Source: Nitrosovibrio sp. Nv6
Lineage (GTDB): Bacteria; Pseudomonadota; Gammaproteobacteria; Burkholderiales; Nitrosomonadaceae
Length of the DNA: 64,000 bases
Assembly: GCF_900110495.1 (NCBI RefSeq)
Contig: NZ_FODX01000002.1
Span: 372,001-436,000, forward strand
Direction: 5' to 3'
The position numbers were made by a program, and so were the translations under genes. Below the pieces are notes generated by a model. It was not told the DNA's origin and ran no database searches. It saw only the letters and a list, made by a program, of their open reading frames with translations. Positions 57,467-64,000 of the stretch are shown here, one piece after another (the stretch's first letter is position 1; each line of letters begins with the position of its first letter).

Positions 57467-59085
57467 CATCCTGTCGGCCTTCTCATCAAATCTGCCCGCA
57501 ACCCTGGATTACCAGGCAGATTTGACCATGTTTTCATAAAACAGATTTCCAGGTTTCCCTCAAATTGCTTCTTGACGCCCATAAATGGTGTTGCCGTCGT
57601 CAATCATGCTGTTGCTGCTCCAAGCTATCCTGCCAGTACAAACATTCGCTTCAAGTTCCACGCCATCGCCACCAGATTCAACTCGCCCTTGACGCTTTCC
57701 AGTCCGCGTAGTGAGAACTGGCGGAATCCCAATATCGCCTTGATGATGCCAATCACCGGCTCCACCGTGCATTTGCGTCTCGCATAGAGCGCCCGTCCCG
57801 CCCTCGTCAATAGCAAATGACGCATCTTCTCCACCTGCGTTGTATCTTTTTCCAGTGGTGGCAGTTCGGTAAAGCGTTCCAGCGGGTCAGGATGATGCGC
57901 CTCCCTGCCCACCGCAATTAACGGAGTAATGGAATGCTCACCACAGGCCAAGACGTTGGCCTCGGAGAAGTAACCGGTATCCGCCACCAGGTTGAGCGGC
58001 TGACCCAGTTCAACCGGCAAAGTCTGGAGTTGATCGAGTGCCGCTACCACCTGCTGTTTGTCGTTGCACGCCTGCACGACGCCAGCCGTCACGATCAGCA
58101 TGCTGTCCATATCCACGGCAATCTGGCCGTTGTAGCATTGATCAAATCCGCCGCCTGCCACCTTCATGATGCGGGATGCTTCGTCGGTGAGATTGATCTG
58201 GTCTTTGTCCTGCACTCCCTCTATCGGCGCAACAGGCGCCTTACCTCGCGGGGGCTTGCCGCTTTCCCTTGATTTGGCCGCACGCTTATCCAGCTTGGCC
58301 TGGTAGGCGGCTTGTTCCTGATCGAACCGTTCTTTGGCGCGTGCTTCAATCTTGATTTTGGCTGCGGCGATGACCTTGAGCCGGTCTTCACGGCGGGCGA
58401 TCTCTTCGGGCAGGTTGATGCCATCGGGTATCTTCTCATTGTTCGCCGCTTCAGCCAACGCCATGAGTTTCTTGACTTCGCCTGTCAGTTGTTTTTCCAG
58501 TTTCCTGATATACCCATAACTCAGTGCGCTGTACTTGGATGCGTTGGCTTTGAGCTTGCTGCCGTCCAACGCAATGTTGCCAAGATGGAGTACGCCCAGG
58601 GTGCGGGCAATCATCAGCACTTGCACCATCAATACTTCGATTTCTGGCAGGAAGCGTTTGCGGAAGGTGTTCAAGGTGTCGTGGTCGGGGTGTTCGTCTG
58701 CGGCCACAAAGCGAAACGCCACTGAATCATAGGTGGCATTTTTCAGTTTGCGGCTGGAGAACACGCCGGTGGCGTAGCCGTAAACCAGGATACACAGGAG
58801 TAATGCCGGATGGAATGGGGCAGTTCCGCTTGTGCCGTAGGCGCGCTCCATGGGCTTCAGGTCCAGTTGCTCGACGATTTCAACAATAAATCGTGCCAGA
58901 TGATGTTCTGGCAGCCAATCGTTCATCGAGGGTGGGAACAGGTAGTTCATGCCGCGTCTGATGGACTTGAAGCGGCTCATGGAAACACATCCAGTTGGTT
59001 GATTAATAACTAAAACTATACCATTTTTGCAATGGTAATTTGTTAGTTGTCTGCGAATTTTCAATCCGGGAAGTCCGACAGGCTG
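57467..59085 (-). mobile_element. IS1182-family insertion sequence
   Basis: 1619 bases. The ends match as inverted repeats: CATCCTGTCGGCCTTC at 57467-57482 and, read on the minus strand from 59085, CAGCCTGTCGGACTTC (14 of 16 identical). CTAG flanks both ends (57463-57466 and 59086-59089), as expected for insertion at, or duplication of, a palindromic CTAG target. It contains one intact transposase gene. Confidence 0.88.
57625..58980 (-). CDS. IS1182-family transposase
   Basis: 451 residues from ATG at 58980 (MSRFKSIRRGMNYLFPPSMN); the frame extends upstream without conservation. The N-terminal DUF772-type region (DWLPEHHLARFIVEIVEQLD, then YGTSGTAPFHPALLLCILVY) and the DDE catalytic phrases NIALDGSKLKANASK, NLVADTGYFSEANV and the final Glu in CTVEPVIGIIKAILGFRQF are present. 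The frame is intact, so the element may be active. Confidence 0.93.
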   Translation of the reverse strand: MSRFKSIRRGMNYLFPPSMNDWLPEHHLARFIVEIVEQLDLKPMERAYGTSGTAPFHPALLLCILVYGYATGVFSSRKLKNATYDSVAFRFVAADEHPDHDTLNTFRKRFLPEIEVLMVQVLMIARTLGVLHLGNIALDGSKLKANASKYSALSYGYIRKLEKQLTGEVKKLMALAEAANNEKIPDGINLPEEIARREDRLKVIAAAKIKIEARAKERFDQEQAAYQAKLDKRAAKSRESGKPPRGKAPVAPIEGVQDKDQINLTDEASRIMKVAGGGFDQCYNGQIAVDMDSMLIVTAGVVQACNDKQQVVAALDQLQTLPVELGQPLNLVADTGYFSEANVLACGEHSITPLIAVGREAHHPDPLERFTELPPLEKDTTQVEKMRHLLLTRAGRALYARRKCTVEPVIGIIKAILGFRQFSLRGLESVKGELNLVAMAWNLKRMFVLAG

Positions 59086-59632
59086 CTAGGGGTCTCGTTT
59101 GGTACTGCCTGCCATGCACTGTTTACGGTCTAACGCCACAGGGCAGCAGGATAGGTCACTGCTACATCCACCTTGGTATGGCAAGCAAAGCCGGTTTCTC
59201 CGGTTTGGGCGAACAGCTCCTTCAGGAGTTGCACCAATACGCCCTCGCGCATGAAATAGATCACGCTGGAAAAGTCTCCCACGTAGATTCCGAGCAATCA
59301 GTTGATGCGCCGGCGGTCAGAGTATTAGGGGTCTGACTGGTGGCGATGGACTGGGTGTTATCAAGAATCGGAGGCTGCCTGCGCGGCTGATCTGTAGTAC
59401 CGGGTAACCTAGCAAGCACCGTAATTGAGCGCGGCTCATGATTGCTGCGTAGGCATAGGTACATCAGCTGCCAGATCGCCCGAAGCGCGCTAATGAAATC
59501 CGTGTATGCCGTAGTAGCCAGCGGTGCGCCAACTGCATCATTCGCGACAGACTGGATTACTAGTTGTATAGCCAATGAAAAAGCCGCTGAGAGCGCGCTT
59601 TTGGAACTTCGGGACAAAGTGAAACAGTAATA
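59086..59632. other. Stretch between IS1182 and tRNA-Phe
   Basis: No gene can be named. Short frames exist: on the minus strand GIYVGDFSSVIYFMREGVLV (about 59292-59233) runs about 55 codons to a stop, and a plus-strand frame at 59442-59630 ends just before the tRNA. Both look like pieces of lost accessory genes. The segment is the tRNA-proximal edge of the island. Confidence 0.3.
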
Positions 59633-59708
<76 letters not shown>

Positions 59709-60012
59709 TTCTGAAGCTGTTGCATGCTGCCGCAGGAGGAGGATTACGTGACGACCTCTGGCTTTTTGAAGTGCGCAATTCTAGCACAGCGCAAAATTCA
59801 TTGGAACACAAGAGCATTTGGCGCGACGCATCTGCCGCGGGCTACCGAGCGTGTCTGAGCTATGGGTTCGTTGGTGCAAAATCAATCGGATGATGGGTCG
59901 CGTTTCACTCTACCCATCCTACAAAACCGTGGGGGAGCAGATTTAAAATGTTACCGTTCTAGACCCACTCGGGCAAAACAAGCTACAATTCAGCATTTTA
60001 GCAGCTATACGC
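59709..60012. other. Gap between tRNA-Phe and ribF with a dispersed repeat
   Basis: No gene seen. It should hold the tRNA promoter (leftward) and the ribF promoter. A dispersed repeat occupies about 59889-59927, described separately. Confidence 0.4.
59889..59927 (-). repeat. Dispersed repeat, inverse copy
   Basis: GATGGGTCGCGTTTCACTCT then ACCCATCCTACAAAAC is the reverse complement, with several substitutions, of the repeat at 44616-44652 downstream of glnD. The shared core is GATGGGT...CTAC(C)CATCCTACAAAAC. Confidence 0.55.
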
Positions 60013-61023
60013 ATGCGTATCTCCCATGGCATTCCTGTTCAGGCTGAAGCTCCCGTTGCCCTCACCATAGGCAATTTCGATGGGGTTCACCTGGGTCATC
60101 AGGCGATGCTCGCCGGTTTGAAAGAAGCCGCCAATCGGCTCGGTCTTGCCACTTGTGTCATGATTTTCGAGCCTCATCCGCGCGAGTTTTTCGCACCGGA
60201 TAAGGCGCCCACGCGGCTCACCAGCCTGCGGGAGAAGCTGGAATTGCTGGCGGCGGCGGGGGTGGATCGGGTGCAGGTATGCCGTTTCAATTTCGATTTC
60301 GCCAGAATCAGCGCGGAAGATTTCATTGTCCATATCCTCCAGCAAGGGCTCGCTGTTCGCTGGATTCTGGTAGGGGACGATTTCCGCTTTGGGGCGCGCC
60401 GTGCCGGGGATTTTGCCATGCTGAAGGCATTTTCCGCGCAATGCGGTTTCGAGGTGGAAGAAATGCCGGGTTATATCGTAGACGGTGTACGGGTTTCAAG
60501 CACGGCGGTGCGAAAGGCTCTGGCCGCGGGTGATCTGGATTTTGTCAAACGTTTGCTGGGGCGCCCCTACAGTATCAGCGGACGTGTGGTGAGCGGCGAC
60601 AAGCTGGGTAAGAAGATCGGTTTTCCCACCGCCAATATTCAATTGAAACACAATCGGGCTCCCTTGTCGGGAATCTTTGCGGTAGAAGTCGAGATAGAAA
60701 CTCATGGGGCTACGGAGCCATCGTCGGCAACAGATACGGTGAGTGCTTTGCAGGGCGTCGCCAGCCTTGGCGTGCGCCCCACCGTGCATGAGCATGGCAA
60801 TCCCGTGCTGGAAGTCTACCTGTTCGACTTCGACCGCGAGATATACGGCCAGCACTTGCGGGTGCATTTTCTGCGTAAATTGCGGGATGAAGAAAAATAT
60901 CCCGATCTTGAAACGCTCATAACGCAGATTGGACGGGACGTGGAAGATGCGAAGCGCTATTTTTCGTCGTTATCGTCCGTGTCCCCTCCTACGGAAAAGA
61001 GCCTTCTGCACAAATCGAACTGA
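60013..61023 (+). CDS. ribF: RibF, bifunctional riboflavin kinase/FAD synthetase
   Basis: 336 residues. The N-terminal FMN adenylyltransferase has IGNFDGVHLGHQAML (HxGH) and VGDDFRFGARRAGDF; the C-terminal flavokinase has KKIGFPTANIQL and LEVYLFDFDREIYG. It makes FMN and FAD. A Ser/Pro-rich insert of about ten residues (TEPSSATDTVSA) lies within the kinase domain. The ribF-ileS-lspA order is typical of proteobacteria. Confidence 0.95.
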   Translation: MRISHGIPVQAEAPVALTIGNFDGVHLGHQAMLAGLKEAANRLGLATCVMIFEPHPREFFAPDKAPTRLTSLREKLELLAAAGVDRVQVCRFNFDFARISAEDFIVHILQQGLAVRWILVGDDFRFGARRAGDFAMLKAFSAQCGFEVEEMPGYIVDGVRVSSTAVRKALAAGDLDFVKRLLGRPYSISGRVVSGDKLGKKIGFPTANIQLKHNRAPLSGIFAVEVEIETHGATEPSSATDTVSALQGVASLGVRPTVHEHGNPVLEVYLFDFDREIYGQHLRVHFLRKLRDEEKYPDLETLITQIGRDVEDAKRYFSSLSSVSPPTEKSLLHKSN

Positions 61024-61047
61024 CGTTCGTTATTTTTTCAATATTCC

Positions 61048-63876
61048 ATGACTGACTATAAAAAAACGCTCAATCTGCCTGATACGCCTTTCCCCATGCG
61101 CGGCGATCTCGCCAGGCGCGAACCCGTCATGCTCAAAGCCTGGCAGGAAAAGAATCTCTATCAGAAAATCCGCGAGGTCTGCAAAGGCCGTCCCAAATTC
61201 GTGCTGCACGATGGTCCCCCGTATGCCAACGGTGATATACACATCGGCCATGCGGTCAACAAGATTCTCAAGGACATTATCATCAAGTCAAAGACGCTGG
61301 CTGGCTTCGATGCGCCTTATGTACCGGGCTGGGATTGCCATGGATTGCCGATTGAGCATCAGATTGAAAAAAAACACGGTAAAAACCTGCCGGGGGACAA
61401 GGTGCGGGAGCTGTGCCGCGCGTTTGCTTATCAACAGGTAGTGCGGCAAAAAGCCGATTTCATTCGGCTTGGCGTACTGGGCGATTGGGACAATCCTTAT
61501 CTCACCATGAATTACAAGACCGAGGCGGGAATCATTCGCGCGCTTGGAAAGATCCATGCAAGCGGCTATCTCTACCAGGGACAAAAGCCTGTCAACTGGT
61601 GCATAGACTGCGGCTCTGCGTTGGCAGAGGCGGAAGTGGAATATGAAGACAAGACTTCATCTGCGATAGATGTGAAGTTCAAGGTAGTCGATTCCGATGC
61701 GTTATGGAGGAAAGTTTTGAAGCCAGCGGATGTTTTCATCTCGGCTGATGTGTCCGCCAAACCGGTGTATGTAGTCATCTGGACAACAACGCCATGGACT
61801 CTGCCTGCCAATCAGGCGGTGAGCCTGAACCCCAACGAAAACTACGTTGCGGTCGACTTGGGAAGTGAATGCTTGCTTCTCGCTGATGCTCTGATGGACA
61901 GCGCGCTGGATCGCTACGGCATTGACAAGGCTGATGCCAGCCCTTTGGGCCAGTGCAGCGGGAGCGTACTGGAAAATGTTCTGCTGGAGCATCCATTCTA
62001 TCCGCGGCAAGTACCCATTATCCTGGGAGAGCATGTCACCATGGAGGCAGGAACAGGGGCTGTACACACCGCGCCGGCGCATGGCGTGGATGACTATATT
62101 GTGGGTCTGGAATATGGTTTGCCGGTGGAAAACCCGGTCGGCGGTGATGGCCGATTTTTCGATCACGTGCCGCTCGTCGGTGGTCTCTCTGTCTGGAAAG
62201 CCAATGATGTGGTGATTCAGGAACTGGAGAAGAACGGCCTCTTGCTGAAGGCGGAAAAACTTCAGCACAGTTACCCACATTGCTGGCGTCACAGGACACC
62301 GATCATCTTCCGCGCGACGCCTCAGTGGTTTATTTCCATGGATAAGAAAATCAGGAGCGTAAATCAGGATGGCGTGGGTGAAACCTTGCGGGAAGCCGCG
62401 ACAACCGCGGTAGAGGCAACCGCCTTTTACCCATCCTGGGGTAAGGCCCGGCTGGAGGCGATGGTGAAAAACCGGCCTGACTGGTGCGTCTCGCGCCAGC
62501 GCAACTGGGGTGTGCCGATGGCGCTTTTCGTGAATAAAGAAACCCATGAGCTGCATCCCCGTACCGATGAGTTATTGGAGCAGGTGGCACAGCGCGTGGA
62601 ACAAGAGGGAATCGAGGCATGGTTTAGTCTCGATCCGGCGGAACTGCTAGGGGATGACGCGCCGGAATATGTAAAACTCAAGGACACGCTCGACGTGTGG
62701 TTCGATTCGGGCACGACCCATGACACAGTGCTTAAACAGGATGTTCAGCTCAAGTATCCGGCTGATCTTTATCTGGAGGGTTCCGACCAGCACCGTGGAT
62801 GGTTTCAGTCTTCGCTCCTGACGGGCTGCGCGATTGGCGGCCGTGCACCGTATGATGCGTTGCTCACACATGGTTTCGTGGTGGATGGCCATGGTCACAA
62901 GATGAGCAAATCCAAGGGTAACGTTATCGCGCCACAGAAGGTGATGGACACATCCGGGGCCGATATTCTGCGGCTATGGGTGGCGTCCACGGACTATTCC
63001 GGAGAGTTGTCGATTTCCGATGAAATCCTGAAACGAGTGGTGGAGAGCTACCGGCGCATACGTAATACACTGCGTTTTTTGCTCGCCAATCTGGCTGATT
63101 TCGACCCCGCCAAGGATACCGTGGCGCTGGAGGAATGGCTGGAGATTGACCGCTACATGCTGGCATTCACGCGGAAACTGCAGGACGATTTGGCGGAGAA
63201 TTATCGGCGCTACGATTTTCACGTGATCGTTCACCAGCTGCATAATTTCTGTTCCGAGGATTTGGGCGGTTTCTACCTGGACGTTCTCAAGGACCGCCTC
63301 TATACCGCTGCCGCCCAAGGTATTCCGCGCCGCTCGGCTCAGAATGCGCTGTATCACATCGCGCATAGCCTGGTGCGCTTGTTTGCGCCCATCCTGAGCT
63401 TTACTGCTGAAGAGGTATGGGAGCATCTTACCGGAGATACCCGGGATAGCGTGTTGCTGCACACCTGGCACGAATTTCCTCCGCAAGCGGACGAGGAAGC
63501 ATTGATGCAACGCTGGACAAGGATTCGCGAATTACGCTCGCAAGTCCAAAGGCGGCTGGAAGATTCGCGCGGTCAGGGGAAGATCGGTTCATCGCTTGCT
63601 GCCGAGGTCGTAATTCATGTCAACGGGGAGGATTTTTTGCTGCTCGATTCGTTGGGTGACGATCTTCGGCTGATAACCGTTACATCGGCCGCGCGTGTGA
63701 TGCGGGCGGCGGAGTCCGCGAAGGAAGAGGTTTCAGTAGTTCCAAGCGCTTATTCAAAATGTGAACGCTGCTGGCATTATCGCAAGGAGGTGGGAACGGA
63801 TGCCGATCATCCAACGATATGCGGCCGATGCATCGCCAATCTCTATGGCGCTGGTGAGGCGCGGCGATATGCCTAG
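61048..63876 (+). CDS. ileS: Isoleucyl-tRNA synthetase
   Basis: 942 residues, class Ia, the bacterial length. HIGH motif in [19 protein letters not shown], editing domain with [28 protein letters not shown], and a C-terminal zinc site [12 protein letters not shown] with CGRC. It charges tRNA-Ile. It follows ribF by 24 bases and precedes lspA. Confidence 0.97.
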   Translation: MTDYKKTLNLPDTPFPMRGDLARREPVMLKAWQEKNLYQKIREVCKGRPKFVLHDGPPYANGDIHIGHAVNKILKDIIIKSKTLAGFDAPYVPGWDCHGLPIEHQIEKKHGKNLPGDKVRELCRAFAYQQVVRQKADFIRLGVLGDWDNPYLTMNYKTEAGIIRALGKIHASGYLYQGQKPVNWCIDCGSALAEAEVEYEDKTSSAIDVKFKVVDSDALWRKVLKPADVFISADVSAKPVYVVIWTTTPWTLPANQAVSLNPNENYVAVDLGSECLLLADALMDSALDRYGIDKADASPLGQCSGSVLENVLLEHPFYPRQVPIILGEHVTMEAGTGAVHTAPAHGVDDYIVGLEYGLPVENPVGGDGRFFDHVPLVGGLSVWKANDVVIQELEKNGLLLKAEKLQHSYPHCWRHRTPIIFRATPQWFISMDKKIRSVNQDGVGETLREAATTAVEATAFYPSWGKARLEAMVKNRPDWCVSRQRNWGVPMALFVNKETHELHPRTDELLEQVAQRVEQEGIEAWFSLDPAELLGDDAPEYVKLKDTLDVWFDSGTTHDTVLKQDVQLKYPADLYLEGSDQHRGWFQSSLLTGCAIGGRAPYDALLTHGFVVDGHGHKMSKSKGNVIAPQKVMDTSGADILRLWVASTDYSGELSISDEILKRVVESYRRIRNTLRFLLANLADFDPAKDTVALEEWLEIDRYMLAFTRKLQDDLAENYRRYDFHVIVHQLHNFCSEDLGGFYLDVLKDRLYTAAAQGIPRRSAQNALYHIAHSLVRLFAPILSFTAEEVWEHLTGDTRDSVLLHTWHEFPPQADEEALMQRWTRIRELRSQVQRRLEDSRGQGKIGSSLAAEVVIHVNGEDFLLLDSLGDDLRLITVTSAARVMRAAESAKEEVSVVPSAYSKCERCWHYRKEVGTDADHPTICGRCIANLYGAGEARRYA

Positions 63877-63933
63877 TAAGGAAGCTCACCCCAGGATACC
63901 AGGGGAACCTCATACGATGGCGCGCAGGATACG

Positions 63934-64000
63934 ATGAAGCTGCAGTTTAGTCTGGTTGTGGCGCTGGTAGTCCTGGTGCTGGACCTGGTCAGCAAGCGCT
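63934..64000 (+). CDS. lspA: Signal peptidase II, start of gene (partial)
   Basis: Only 22 codons before the window ends: MKLQFSLVVALVVLVLDLVS and then KR. The first membrane helix and the LVLDLVSK phrase match the N-terminus of LspA (usually LDQxSK), and position right after ileS is the conserved one. The residue before V in the motif is Leu rather than the common Gln. An ATG at 63917 is out of frame and stops at once. Confidence 0.8.
   Translation, partial: MKLQFSLVVALVVLVLDLVSKR

Noticed and set aside
59442..59630. 62-codon plus-strand frame next to tRNA-Phe
   Set aside because: No recognised domain and no clear ribosome binding site; ends three bases before the tRNA and may be a relic.
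54471..59632. Attachment-site repeat of the tRNA-Phe 3' end within the island
   Set aside because: I looked for a second copy of the tRNA T arm and acceptor sequence (GGTTCGATTCCGCCCTTGG and complement) and did not see one, so island borders cannot be fixed.
61702..62556. 284-codon open frame on the minus strand
   Set aside because: Antisense shadow of ileS; low-complexity composition typical of a reverse frame in a GC-rich gene.

Overview
The window reads as a contiguous piece of a betaproteobacterial chromosome, most likely from the ammonia-oxidising Nitrosomonadaceae (Nitrosospira/Nitrosomonas). This rests on gene content and order: ubiC-ubiA-ubiD, hda next to purM-purN, hemA-prfA-prmC-grxD, a lexA2-imuA-imuB-dnaE2 mutagenesis cassette, a PEP-CTERM protein, and a CADD-type para-aminobenzoate enzyme of the kind known from Nitrosomonas europaea. 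The taxonomic call is inference; no rRNA gene is present.

Layout. 1-7653 (minus strand): a reduced type II secretion-like locus, reading gspG, gspF, a gap, gspE, then PilM-, PilN-, PilO- and GspC/PilP-like genes and a TPR-carrying lipoprotein secretin that runs off the left edge. 7974-14061 (plus): a LexA-like repressor with two palindromic operators inside its own promoter, followed by imuA, imuB and dnaE2, an SOS-type error-prone replication cassette. 14062-17420: accessory stretch with a 24-cysteine protein and a small three-gene unit ending in a UPF0324/YeiH-type membrane protein. 17507-20739 (minus): an A+T-rich three-gene module of DNA methyltransferase, DUF262 protein and HEPN-domain protein, a candidate defence system. 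20758-23645: ubiquinone genes ubiC-ubiA-ubiD. 23646-26628: HU, a decayed second HU copy, a bactofilin, an IS3 remnant and an orphan FecCD permease.

26739-32673: housekeeping genes (HAD phosphatase, hda, purM, purN, DUF3108 protein, an rRNA m5C methyltransferase, a PLD-like nuclease). 33072-35979: accessory stretch with a PEP-CTERM protein, an IS3 orfA remnant, a 26-residue membrane peptide, a hexapeptide reading frame, an unknown 136-residue protein, a fragment of a Na+/Ca2+ antiporter gene and a small membrane protein. 36023-54470: dense housekeeping genes (gloA, rubredoxin, thiD-thiE-hemL, cytochrome c4, SPOR protein, map-glnD, metE/metR, CADD enzyme, YqaA protein, grxD, prmC, prfA, hemA, Nudix hydrolase).

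54694-59632: an A+T-rich accessory island beside tRNA-Phe(GAA), carrying an FRG-domain gene, a DUF5677-like gene and an IS1182-family element whose inverted repeats and CTAG flanks can be read. 60013-64000: ribF, ileS and the start of lspA.

The best candidates for under-described biology are the methyltransferase-DUF262-HEPN module, the LexA2 operator arrangement, the tRNA-Phe island, the cysteine-rich protein with a GFTAE-type N-terminus, and the split-component secretion locus.
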